NCBI RefSeq assembly: GCF_900083545.1
Contig: NZ_LT559262.1
Coordinates: 1,893,673-1,957,672, forward strand
DNA from: Alistipes provencensis
GTDB lineage: Bacteria; Bacteroidota; Bacteroidia; Bacteroidales; Rikenellaceae
Reading direction: 5' to 3'
Length of the DNA stretch: 64,000 nt
Shown here: piece by piece, positions 16,909-25,188 of the stretch
Layout: each line of letters opens with the position of its first letter
Numbering within the stretch: position 1 is the stretch's first letter
Position numbers and translations under genes: made by a program
Notes under the pieces: generated by a model
What the model saw: only the letters and a program-made list of their open reading frames with translations
Database searches by the model: none
What the model was told of the DNA's origin: nothing

Positions 16909-18294
16909 TCAGGCTTTCTCCTCCCAGTATTGTTCGATCTGTTCGAGGGTTTTGCCCGTGGTTTCGGGGACGAGGAAGCGGATGATGAGGATGTAGGGGA
17001 TGCACATGACGGCGAAGAGCAGGAATGTGCCCTGCGGCAGCAGGCGCTCCAGCAGCCAAGGGGTGAGCTGGCCGATGAGGTAGGTCCCGACCCAGAGCGA
17101 AAGCCCCGCGATGGACATGGCCAGACCGCGCACCTTGGTGGGGTACATTTCGGAGAGCAGTACGAAAATCACGGCGCTGATGGAGATGGCGCAGAAGAAG
17201 ATGTAGAGCAGGAAGAAGACCAGCAGGAAGATGCTCGACATCCCCGCACCGAAGGTGAAGTACCAACTGATGGCCAGCAGGGAGAGGATCATGCCGCTGA
17301 CGCCGAAGTAGACGAGTTTTTTGCGGCCGACCTTGTCGATGATGACGAGCGCCACCACCGTGGTGAGCATGTTCACCAGTCCGACGAGCACCTGATAAAA
17401 GAGCGAATCACCGGCCGAGAGGCCGCTCTGCTCGAAGATCGAGGGCCCGTAGTAGAGTACGGCGTTGACCCCCATGAACTGTCCCAGAATGGCGATGGCG
17501 GCGCCGATGGCCACGGCTTTCAGCATGTTCGGGCGCAAGAGGAATTTCCATTCCGAACCCTTTTCGCGTTCGATCCGCTCGATGGTCTGCCCCAGTTCGC
17601 CGCGGGCGTCCGCCTCGCTGCCGCTGATGCGCGTCTGGATGGCGAGGGCGCAGTCGGTCCGGCCCCGGGCGACGAGCCACCGCGGGCTCTCGGGGATGAA
17701 GAAGAGGATCGCGAGGAAAATCAGCGCCGGGAGGGTCTCGGCGCCCAGCATGCTGCGCCACGGTTCGGTGACGAAGACCTTGCTCCAGAGCGAGTCCGAC
17801 GGCGTGCCCTGCCCGGCATAGTTCAGCAGGGCATAGTTGACGATATAGGCCGCGAGGAAGCCGATGGTGATGGCCAACTGGTAGAGCGACACGAGGCGTC
17901 CCCGGTGTTTGGCGACGGCGATCTCGCTGATATACATAGGTGAGATGATCGAGGCCACGCCGATGCCGACGCCCCCGATGATGCGGTAGACGATCAGTTG
18001 CGTGATGTCGGCCGAGACGGCGCAGCCTGCGGCCGAGACCGTGAAGAACAGCGCCGCCAGCGAGAGCGAGATTTTCCGGCCGAAGCGGTCGGAAAGCATG
18101 CCGGCGAATGACACGCCCGCGATCGAACCCACGAGGGCGCACCCTACATACCAGCCCTGAAGCGTTACGTTGAGCCCGAATTGGGCGGTGACCATCGAAA
18201 TGGTCCCCGAGATCACGGCCGTGTCGTAGCCGAAGAGGAATCCGCCGAGCGCGGCTGCCGCCGACAGAAACAGAATGTATCCGATGCCTTTCAT
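16909..18294 (-). CDS. MFS sugar porter (sugar:H+ symporter)
   Basis: 461 residues with twelve hydrophobic segments. Sugar-porter signatures are GGFLFGYDTAVISG in helix 1, the loop motif DRFGRK (about residue 69-74), PMYISEIAVAKHRGRLVSL after helix 4, PESPRWLVARGR before the central loop, DKVGRKKL, and PETTGKTLEQIE at the end. It carries a monosaccharide across the inner membrane. It lies 3 bp after the DUF4434 gene and 11 bp before the FAD oxidoreductase gene. The operon context suggests the sugar released by GH109 or related enzymes; XylE-like transporters of this type have broad assignments. Confidence 0.93.
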   Translation of the reverse strand: MKGIGYILFLSAAAALGGFLFGYDTAVISGTISMVTAQFGLNVTLQGWYVGCALVGSIAGVSFAGMLSDRFGRKISLSLAALFFTVSAAGCAVSADITQLIVYRIIGGVGIGVASIISPMYISEIAVAKHRGRLVSLYQLAITIGFLAAYIVNYALLNYAGQGTPSDSLWSKVFVTEPWRSMLGAETLPALIFLAILFFIPESPRWLVARGRTDCALAIQTRISGSEADARGELGQTIERIEREKGSEWKFLLRPNMLKAVAIGAAIAILGQFMGVNAVLYYGPSIFEQSGLSAGDSLFYQVLVGLVNMLTTVVALVIIDKVGRKKLVYFGVSGMILSLLAISWYFTFGAGMSSIFLLVFFLLYIFFCAISISAVIFVLLSEMYPTKVRGLAMSIAGLSLWVGTYLIGQLTPWLLERLLPQGTFLLFAVMCIPYILIIRFLVPETTGKTLEQIEQYWEEKA

Positions 18295-18297
18295 GGG

Positions 18298-19338
18298 TTA
18301 CTTGATTTCGAAGTATTCCTTGTAGCGGTCGTAGAGGTGCCCGGCCTGCAGGTAGGCCGACTGCGGCGACATGAAGTGCGAGAACTCGAAGGTGATCGCC
18401 TTGTCGTAGCCGGCGCGCTGCGCCGCCTCGAGCTTCATCCGCAGTTTGTCGAACTTGATCGGCAGGAACTTGATCGGCATGTCGCGGTCGAACGACTCGG
18501 CGTTGGTCCAGCACTGCATGCCGTATTTGTCGGCGAGCCGCTTGTTGACGGCGAAGAACGTGTCCAGTTCGTCGTAGTCGATATGCCCGTCCTGAAAAGC
18601 CACGGCGTCGACGGCCCCGGCGATGCCGGCGAATATCTCGTCCCACTCCTTCTCGTGCTGTTCGACCGAAACGGCATCCTCCCGGGTGAGCTTGCCGCCC
18701 GAGGCCATGACGGCCTTCTTGCCGTCGATCCACGGGGAGATGAAGACCGGCAGGCCGCCCGAAACACGCTTGCATTGCAGGCCCATTTCACGGAAGGCGT
18801 GGATGGCGCCCTTCGTCGCGCGGGAGATCTCGCCGCTCAGGTACCAGCCGCCGAAACTGCTGTATTTCTCGCCGTACATCTTCCACACCTCGTCGATGAC
18901 GTGGCGGTTGGCCTCGATCTCCGAGGTCATGTCGCCCGTGTCCCAGTACTCGCCCGAGTCGTAGAGCCCGAAGTAGAACTTCATGCCGTATTTCTCGGCC
19001 AGCCGCAGGTACATGTCCACCAGATCGACCGAAGGCATGTAGCAGCCCCGCGAAAGGAGGTACTCGGAGGGATAGGTGATGAATTTGCGGTAGCCGCAGC
19101 GAATCAGGATGACGGTGTTGATGCCGATGGCCTTCATGTAGCGGAAATCCCGGTCCCACTCCTTTTCGCCCCAGTTCTGGTGGGGGATGTCGTGGGAAAT
19201 CTCGTCGAGGAAGGTGCCGGTGATCGGAAGGGCGTTCTTCGTGGGGACGATCAGCCGGGACGACGGGTCGGCCGGGCGGTTGCGTCCGCATGCCGTGAAC
19301 AGCAGCGCTGCCAGAAGCAGGAGGGTAATTCGTTTCAT
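18298..19338 (-). CDS. DUF4434 domain lipoprotein, TIM-barrel-like
   Basis: 346 residues. A lipoprotein signal (LLFTAC) is followed by a single domain resembling DUF4434: GTFLDEISHDIPHQNW near the start, WDRDFRYMKAIGINTVILI, YFGLYDSGEYW and GGWYLSGEISRA. These alternate strand and helix with acidic residues at strand ends, as in glycoside hydrolase barrels. No enzyme activity has been assigned to it here. It is the first gene of the minus-strand operon, with a TATTTTTG box 32-39 bp upstream of its ATG, divergent from the ROK regulator. Confidence 0.82.
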   Translation of the reverse strand: MKRITLLLLAALLFTACGRNRPADPSSRLIVPTKNALPITGTFLDEISHDIPHQNWGEKEWDRDFRYMKAIGINTVILIRCGYRKFITYPSEYLLSRGCYMPSVDLVDMYLRLAEKYGMKFYFGLYDSGEYWDTGDMTSEIEANRHVIDEVWKMYGEKYSSFGGWYLSGEISRATKGAIHAFREMGLQCKRVSGGLPVFISPWIDGKKAVMASGGKLTREDAVSVEQHEKEWDEIFAGIAGAVDAVAFQDGHIDYDELDTFFAVNKRLADKYGMQCWTNAESFDRDMPIKFLPIKFDKLRMKLEAAQRAGYDKAITFEFSHFMSPQSAYLQAGHLYDRYKEYFEIK

Positions 19339-19369
19339 TCAGGTCGGTTAATGGTTTAACGGATGGGGA

Positions 19370-19377
19370 CAAAAATA
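19370..19377 (-). promoter_or_regulatory. -7 box of the DUF4434-GH109 operon
   Basis: The minus strand reads TATTTTTG, matching TAnnTTTG, about 32 bp before the DUF4434 ATG in a very AT-rich spacer. No clear TTG partner. Confidence 0.5.
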
Positions 19378-19579
19378 ATAAAAAATATTATTTAAAATAG
19401 GATTGATGGTAATTATTTTTAATAGTTTGCATCTTTTTGTTCTTATTATGTTTGCTAAACTTCTGGCCACTGGCTTTTTTGTTTCCTGAAAATGGAGCCG
19501 TAAATGCGCTTTTTCCGGGCATTTGGGAAAATATTTTAACGCATGAGCTGTTCGATACTGATAAATTTTAATTATATTT

Positions 19580-19595
19580 ACACAAAATATTGTGT
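19580..19595. promoter_or_regulatory. Inverted repeat, candidate ROK operator
   Basis: ACACAA-AATA-TTGTGT, perfect 6-bp arms. It directly follows a TATATTTA box (19573-19580) and ends one base before the ROK gene ATG, well placed for autorepression. Confidence 0.5.
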
Positions 19596-19596
19596 C

Positions 19597-20796
19597 ATGA
19601 AACAGTCTTTTCTCAAACTTGCAACCGAAGGCAACAAGAATGCGATACTCAAACAGCACATTATCAGGCATTTCATATTTGAAGGCGATTCGAGCATCGC
19701 CGATCTGAGCAAGGCTGTCAATCTGAGCGTTCCGACGGTCACCAAGCTGCTCGGCGAGCTGATCGAAGAGGAGTTCGTCCACAATTTCGGCGAGCAGCAG
19801 ACCGCCGGGGGCCGGAAGCCGAACATCTACGGGCTGAATCCCTACACGGGGCTGATCATCGGCGCCGACATCAAGAAGGATTCCGTGATCATGGGCGCCA
19901 TGAATTTCAAGGGCAACCTGATTCACCGGGAGGTGGTCGATTTCAACCTCGAGGGCCCGCAGGCGCTCGACGAGCTTTGCAACGTCATCCTCGGTTTCAT
20001 CAAGCGCCACAAGATCGACCCGACGAAGATACTCGCCGTGGGCGTGAACATCTCCGGGCGGGTCAACTCCCGGACGGGGTACAGTTACAGCTACTTTTTC
20101 GTGGAGGAGCAGCCGCTGTCGGTGCTCCTCGAGGAGCGGCTGGGTTATACGGTCTTCATCGAGAACGACACCCGCGCCGCGGCTTACGGCGAATACATGA
20201 ACAACGAAAGCTACGCCCAGCAGACACTGCTTTACATCAACGCCAGTTGGGGGCTCGGCATCGGGATCATCATCGACGGCAAGCTCTTCTACGGCCATTC
20301 GGGTTTTTCGGGAGAGTACGGCCATTTCCCGTTCAACGACGAGGAGATCATCTGCCGCTGCGGAAAGCGGGGATGTCTGGAGACGGTCGCGTCGGGTTCG
20401 GCGCTCTACCGCATGTTCCTCGAGAAACTCGAGGCAGGGAGCGTCTCGGTGCTGTCGGACAAGTTCAAGAGCGGTGCAAAGATCACGATGGACGACATTC
20501 TGGCGGCGATCGCCAACGAGGATGTCCTCGCCATCGAGATCCTCGAGACCGTCGGCCACAACTTGGGCAAAGCCATCGCCGGGCTGATCAATATCTTCAA
20601 TCCCGAGCTGATCGTTATCGGCGGATCGCTCTCCACGGCCAAGGAGTACATCATGCTTCCCGTGCGGAACGCCGTCAACAAATACTCGCTGATGCTGGTG
20701 AACAAAGACACCCGCATCTGTCTCTCGGAGTTGGGAGAAAATGCGGGTGTCACGGGTGCCTGCCTGCTGGCACGCAACAAACTTATCGGACTGTAA
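19597..20796 (+). CDS. ROK-family transcriptional repressor (NagC/XylR type)
   Basis: 399 residues from the ATG at 19597. The N-terminal winged helix (SSIADLSKAVNLSVPTVTKL) is followed by a ROK sugar-kinase-like domain: GADIKKDSVIMG, FIENDTRAAAYGEYM, GHSGFSGEYGHFPF and the zinc motif CRCGKRGCLE. ROK repressors bind operators and release them when a sugar or sugar phosphate (GlcNAc-6-P for NagC) binds. It lies between two minus-strand operons for N-acetylhexosamine enzymes, so control of these is inferred. The 3' end overlaps the convergent GH20 gene by 14 bp. Confidence 0.93.
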   Translation: MKQSFLKLATEGNKNAILKQHIIRHFIFEGDSSIADLSKAVNLSVPTVTKLLGELIEEEFVHNFGEQQTAGGRKPNIYGLNPYTGLIIGADIKKDSVIMGAMNFKGNLIHREVVDFNLEGPQALDELCNVILGFIKRHKIDPTKILAVGVNISGRVNSRTGYSYSYFFVEEQPLSVLLEERLGYTVFIENDTRAAAYGEYMNNESYAQQTLLYINASWGLGIGIIIDGKLFYGHSGFSGEYGHFPFNDEEIICRCGKRGCLETVASGSALYRMFLEKLEAGSVSVLSDKFKSGAKITMDDILAAIANEDVLAIEILETVGHNLGKAIAGLINIFNPELIVIGGSLSTAKEYIMLPVRNAVNKYSLMLVNKDTRICLSELGENAGVTGACLLARNKLIGL

Positions 20797-22738
20797 CCTT
20801 CAGGTCGGAGATCCGGCCGTCGAAATTCCCGACCTCTTCCAGCGGGAAGACCAGCGTTTGTACATAGCTCATGATCATCGCCGGGCGGGTCACCGACACG
20901 CGGTAGGGGTAGACGATGTCGAGCGTCCGGGTCAGCTCTCCGTCGACGTAGAGCCGCGTGGACTTGTTGTCGCCCTCGACGGCGATGCGCACCGGTTTGC
21001 CGACGGGCGGGGCGTAGCCGAGCGAATAGGTGTATCCGTCGCGGGAGAACCCGAGCCGGCCGTCGAGCGGGTTGTTGATGTAGAAGGTCGAGTATGGGCC
21101 TTTGAATAGCACCGTGCCGCCGGGGTTCTGACCTGCGGTCAGCGTGAATTCCACGCGGTAGTTCCAGCCGACCTGTTTCAGGGGCAGCCGCTCGCCGTTC
21201 GAAATCTCCTTTTTAGACAGCAATACCCCTTTCTCCGGGTGCAGCGAGAGGATGTCCACGCCGGGTGCTTCGCTGATCTGCGGACGCAGGGCCGTGAATT
21301 CGTCGTAGCTCAGCGAGGTCCGCGCTCCGTTCCACATCTTGACCGACAGCGGCGCGACGGCGTCCAGAATGCGGTGGTGTACGTCCTGAACGCTGATGCC
21401 GTTGCCGGCGTGGTCGTTCCACAGCGCGAACAGCCCGCCTTTGAGCCGCGGGTCCGCCGGGTCGAACGTCTGGTTGCCGACGTTGGCCGGGGTCCATGTA
21501 TCGTAGAGCATTTTGGTGTCGAGGTAGTCGTGGTAGTAACCTGCGGCGGGGACGATATAGACTTCGCCGTCGGGGACGCTCAGGATGTCGTATCCCAGCG
21601 CGTACATCTCTTTCGGGTCGGCGTAGCCGTTGTACCAGCAGTTCATCAGGATGCCGTCCGACTTGACCGGGGTCACGCCCTTGGCGTGGGTCAGCGCGCC
21701 CCAGAGCATCGGCTCCTTGCCGAACGACTCGACGTAGCGGAGGTAGCGGTCGGTGAATGCGCGGAACTGCTCGACCACCAGCGAATCCTTGTTGCTGTAT
21801 TCGTCGGTGCCGATGTGGACCTTTTTGCCGACGAACACCGGATCGTCGCCCGAGAGGTATTCGCGCCAGAGGGCGTCGAGGAACTCGTAGCCTTCGGGAT
21901 TGAAGAGGTCCATGTGGTCCTTGCCGTAGATGTCGCTTCCCAGCGAGGGCTTGTAGTGCGAGAAGGAGAGGGTGTGCGCCGGGGTGTCGATCTCGGGGAT
22001 GATGGTGACGCCCTGCCGGAGCGCCTCTTTCTGGAATTCGCGGAAAGCCTCCTGTGTATAATAACCGTCCTTCGAAGCCAGTCCGGGGAAGGTCTTGCTC
22101 TCGATCCGGAAGCCCGACGGGGTCTTGGTCCAGTCGTTTTCGAAGAGCTCCTGCATGCCGTTGTCGTTGAGGTGGATCTGGAACGTGTTCATCTTGTAAT
22201 AGGCGAGCACCCTGACGAGGTCTTCGAGGTAGGAGAGGTCGAAATATTTGCGGGCCACGTCGAGCATGAAGCCGCGCATGGGGAAAGCGGGGTAGTCGAC
22301 GATCGATCCGCAGGGCAGGGCTGTCGACTGTTCGGCCATCTGGAGGAGCGTCTTCGTCGCCCAGATGACTCCCTGAGGCTCGTTGGCGCAGACTTTGACG
22401 TTCCTGCCGATCGAGACGGCATAGCCCTCGGCGTTGCCCGTGCCGCATTTGCCCGGGGTGACGGCCAGCGAGATGATGCCGGATTTCTGCCGGTTCCGCT
22501 TCGCCGGGACCACCTGCGGGGCGAAGCCCAGCAGCTCTTGGCATTCGGCGGCGAAACGTTCGGCGACGGATGCCGTGGCCTCGTCGTGGGTGACGACGGT
22601 GGCGGAGGAGAGCGTGAAATGGCCGTTGCCGCCCTCCCAGCCGACGAGCTCGGGGATGACGAACGGTTTGGGATTCCCGGCCGCAGCCGCCAGTGTGCAG
22701 AACAGCGCACAGAGGATTACAGCAAATTTTCTTTGCAT
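20783..22738 (-). CDS. GH20 beta-N-acetylhexosaminidase with C-terminal LamG-like domain
   Basis: 651 residues from the ATG at 22738, with a signal peptide ending near AAAAG. An N-terminal hexosaminidase alpha/beta domain (about 25-145) precedes the catalytic barrel (about 150-480). The neighbouring catalytic Asp-Glu pair is D312-E313 in KVHIGTDEYSN; GH20 enzymes use this with substrate-assisted catalysis through the 2-acetamido group. HIGTDE replaces the commoner HIGGDE. The last 150 residues resemble a LamG/concanavalin sheet (TVLFKGPYSTFYINNPLDGR), possibly for binding glycan. It releases terminal beta-GlcNAc or beta-GalNAc. Its start overlaps the epimerase gene by 22 bp. Confidence 0.92.
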   Translation of the reverse strand: MQRKFAVILCALFCTLAAAAGNPKPFVIPELVGWEGGNGHFTLSSATVVTHDEATASVAERFAAECQELLGFAPQVVPAKRNRQKSGIISLAVTPGKCGTGNAEGYAVSIGRNVKVCANEPQGVIWATKTLLQMAEQSTALPCGSIVDYPAFPMRGFMLDVARKYFDLSYLEDLVRVLAYYKMNTFQIHLNDNGMQELFENDWTKTPSGFRIESKTFPGLASKDGYYTQEAFREFQKEALRQGVTIIPEIDTPAHTLSFSHYKPSLGSDIYGKDHMDLFNPEGYEFLDALWREYLSGDDPVFVGKKVHIGTDEYSNKDSLVVEQFRAFTDRYLRYVESFGKEPMLWGALTHAKGVTPVKSDGILMNCWYNGYADPKEMYALGYDILSVPDGEVYIVPAAGYYHDYLDTKMLYDTWTPANVGNQTFDPADPRLKGGLFALWNDHAGNGISVQDVHHRILDAVAPLSVKMWNGARTSLSYDEFTALRPQISEAPGVDILSLHPEKGVLLSKKEISNGERLPLKQVGWNYRVEFTLTAGQNPGGTVLFKGPYSTFYINNPLDGRLGFSRDGYTYSLGYAPPVGKPVRIAVEGDNKSTRLYVDGELTRTLDIVYPYRVSVTRPAMIMSYVQTLVFPLEEVGNFDGRISDLKVTVR

Positions 22739-23943
22739 AAGGTTTCGGTTTTGGGGGTTGGGTTTATTAAGGTTGTCTTGCGGTCGATCCGTTCGAGGGT
22801 CTGCCAGCATTGGTAGAGCCCGCGGGGGACGTGGAAACAGCCCTTCCATTTGCCGCCCTTGAGGTCGAGCAGCACCTCTCCCCGGCGGTTGAGGTAGCCG
22901 AACCATTCGGGGTATTCCGGGTCCTTGAAGTGTTCCCATGTGTAGGCGTGAACCCGTTCGAACCACTCCAGACACCGCCGGTCGCCGGTTAGTTCATAGC
23001 CCTTGAGCAGCGAGATGAGCGTCTCGATGTGGACCCACCACAGTTTTTGATCCCACTCCAGTTGGAGCGGCGGGCAGCCTTTGCGGTCCATGAAATAGAA
23101 GATGCCGCCGTAGGTCTTGTCCCAGCCGTATTCGACCATCCGCAGGGTGATGTTCTTGGCCTGTTCGATCAGTTCGGGGCGCTTGAGCCGCCGGCCGATG
23201 TCCATGACGAACCACATCGCTTCGATGGCGTGGCCGGGGTTGACCGAGCGTCCCTCGAACGTGTCCGAAAGTTGGTTGTCGGCGGTGAGGTTCTCGACCA
23301 CGATGCCCAGTTCGGGACGGTAGAAGACCTCCATCACCTGATGCACGCACTCCTCCATGCGGGCGTGAAGAACCTCTTCGCCCAGCAGGTGCTCGATCTC
23401 CATGGCCAGATTGCAGAGAATCATCGGCAGCGCGAAGCCCTTGAGCGACCGGCTGCCGGGCGATGCCTTGCTCCATTTGCCCTTGGGATTGGAAGCCTTG
23501 GAGAGAATGATCTCGAAGGTCCGCCGGGCAATGTCGGCGTAGCGGGGATTCCCGGTCGCCTTGTTCAGTTGTCCGAAGGCCATGGTAGCGAAGGTATAGG
23601 AGAAGATGTTGTAGGGCTCCACCAGCGGTGCGCCCCGGCGGTCGAGGGCGAAATACCAGTTGAGGGCGCCGTCGTGACCGTGCTTCTCGAGGAATGCGGC
23701 GCCGTGGATGGCGGCGTCGAGCCACTCTTTGCGCGGCTCCACCTTATTATATAGCATCGAAAAGAGCCAGACCTCGCGTGCCTGAAGCCAGATGAATTTG
23801 TCGGTATCGTACACTTTTCCCTTGCGGCCGAGGCAGGTGAAGTAGCCTCCGCACTCCCGGTCGAGCGAGTGCTCCAGCCAAAAAGGTATCACATTTTCAA
23901 GCAGTTCCGCCTTGTAAAGCGCAGCCAGTGAGTTGAAATTCAT
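22717..23943 (-). CDS. N-acylglucosamine 2-epimerase family protein
   Basis: 408 residues without a signal peptide, so cytoplasmic. It is an alpha6/alpha6 barrel of the AGE family, with conserved FWLEHSLDRECGGYFTCL near the N-terminus, KFIWLQAREVWLFS, VNPGHAIEAMWF and KLWWVHIETLISLL carrying the catalytic histidines. Members interconvert GlcNAc and ManNAc or epimerise other sugars. It is the first gene of the two-gene operon with GH20, which fits conversion of released N-acetylhexosamine. Cellobiose epimerase-like activity is the alternative, but the GH20 partner favours an N-acetyl sugar. Confidence 0.9.
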   Translation of the reverse strand: MNFNSLAALYKAELLENVIPFWLEHSLDRECGGYFTCLGRKGKVYDTDKFIWLQAREVWLFSMLYNKVEPRKEWLDAAIHGAAFLEKHGHDGALNWYFALDRRGAPLVEPYNIFSYTFATMAFGQLNKATGNPRYADIARRTFEIILSKASNPKGKWSKASPGSRSLKGFALPMILCNLAMEIEHLLGEEVLHARMEECVHQVMEVFYRPELGIVVENLTADNQLSDTFEGRSVNPGHAIEAMWFVMDIGRRLKRPELIEQAKNITLRMVEYGWDKTYGGIFYFMDRKGCPPLQLEWDQKLWWVHIETLISLLKGYELTGDRRCLEWFERVHAYTWEHFKDPEYPEWFGYLNRRGEVLLDLKGGKWKGCFHVPRGLYQCWQTLERIDRKTTLINPTPKTETLCKENLL

Positions 23944-23966
23944 GGTTAGTCGGTGTTAATTTTCAA

Positions 23967-23997
23967 CAAAATAAGTAATAAAATTCAACATTATCAA
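23967..23997 (-). promoter_or_regulatory. Candidate promoter of the epimerase-GH20 operon
   Basis: On the minus strand TTG (23997-23995), 20-bp spacer, TTATTTTG (23974-23967; second base off consensus). Confidence 0.45.
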
Positions 23998-24030
23998 TTT
24001 TTAGAGTAAAAATAATTATTAAAATATTCT

Positions 24031-24059
24031 TTGTAGGTAAATTATTTTATTTATATTTG
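24031..24059 (+). promoter_or_regulatory. Promoter of the GlcNAc-phosphodiester locus
   Basis: TTG at 24031-24033, 18-bp spacer and a perfect TATATTTG at 24052-24059, 27 bp before the ATG at 24086. It is divergent from the epimerase promoter in an AT-rich spacer. Confidence 0.7.
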
Positions 24060-24085
24060 TGCAGGCAATAATTGTTTTGGGTATC

Positions 24086-25160
24086 ATGAAATTGAACAGA
24101 ACTATTTTTCTGACTGTCGCCGCCGCTATTATAATAGGTGTGTTCGCCGGATGCAGTTCCGACGACGACGGAGGCGTGCAAATTCCCCCCCCCCTCCACG
24201 GGCGGCGATCTTGTTGATGCTCCTTATGAGGACCCCGAGGGTCTGACCATTACCGAACGTTACGAAGGTTACCCGAAAGGAGTTTATGTCCGTTCGTTTG
24301 AGACGACCTTCCCCGAAAACCGCAAAGTCGTCGGCTACTATGCCGTGCTGGATTTCGTCGAAAATCCCGACCTGCTGTTCCTTCCCCGGTTCTCCACCGG
24401 GAAAAAACCTACCAAATATTTCAGTGATTTCTTGGCCGAAGGTACGGATCGACCGTTCCTGGCGGTCAACGGCGGATTCTTCGTCATGACGGCGAAGCCT
24501 CGCTCGTATTGCCTGCTGATCAGCAACGGCTGGTTGGAGTCGCGTCCCGATCCTTATGAATGGACCGGGCCTTCGTCGTCGCCTTATCAATTCTTTCCCG
24601 TGCGCGGTGCCATCGGCCGTATGGCCGACGGTAAGTTCGAGACGACGTGGGTTTACTGTGTCGAGGACGATGCGATGCGTCCTTATTCATTCCCTTCGCC
24701 GTTGGATAACGACGAGCGCACCGCGACTTTCATGCCCGCTGCACCGACCTCGAAAACGCCGGGTGCCAAGCTCTGGGAGCCGCAGCAGGCTATCGGCGCC
24801 GGGCCGATGCTCGTCATGGACAGCCTGAACGTGGCGGAAGATTCCTATTACCGGGAAGTGCTCCATTATATGGGACAGGGAATCAACGGCATGGGCCGTC
24901 GTCCCCGCACGGCGCTCGGGACGACCCGTTCCCGGCAGCGGCTTGTGCTCCTTGTTTGCAATGGCGATAAGGTGCAGGGGAGTGCGGGGGTTACCCTTCC
25001 CGAGATGGGCGACCTGTTGCTGCGGTTCGGCTGCGTGATGGCCGTGAACCTCGACGGCGGCGGCTCCTCGGCCTTTGTGGGGCGTGAAGGCACCGTGCTG
25101 AACGGGATATCGGCCGAGCGGACTATGCCTACGGCGGTGATTTGCGCCGAGAAAAAGTGA
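24086..25160 (+). CDS. Phosphodiester glycosidase (NAGPA domain) lipoprotein, out of frame at a C10 run
   Basis: The ATG at 24086 begins a clear lipoprotein signal (MKLNRTIFLTVAAAIIIG, then FAGCSSDDDGG). Translation then reaches a run of ten C (24185-24194) and stops soon after. With nine C the frame joins perfectly: IPPPSTGGDLVDAPYEDPEG and the rest. The downstream part (to 25160) is a NAGPA/DUF2233 domain: FLAVNGGFFV, AIGAGPMLV, RPRTALGTT and the signature VNLDGGGSSAF. The family removes GlcNAc from GlcNAc-1-phosphodiesters. An alternative ATG at 24138 would give a protein lacking the signal. The C run may be a phase-variable switch or a sequencing error. First gene of the locus. Confidence 0.88.
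24185..24194. repeat. C10 homopolymer in the phosphodiester glycosidase gene
   Basis: Ten consecutive C about 33 codons after the start, just behind the lipoprotein signal. Loss of one C restores the full reading frame. Confidence 0.95.
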
Positions 25161-25188
25161 TTTTAATTCTAAATTACGCAATAAACCT

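Noticed and set aside
19348..20559. Minus-strand ORF opposite the ROK gene
   Set aside because: It overlaps the ROK promoter and coding region and shows no domain, whereas ROK motifs are complete on the plus strand.
24138..25160. Treating the phosphodiester glycosidase as a cytoplasmic protein from ATG 24138
   Set aside because: An excellent lipoprotein signal lies in the other frame just upstream and joins after loss of one C, so the short start is probably an artefact of the C10 run.
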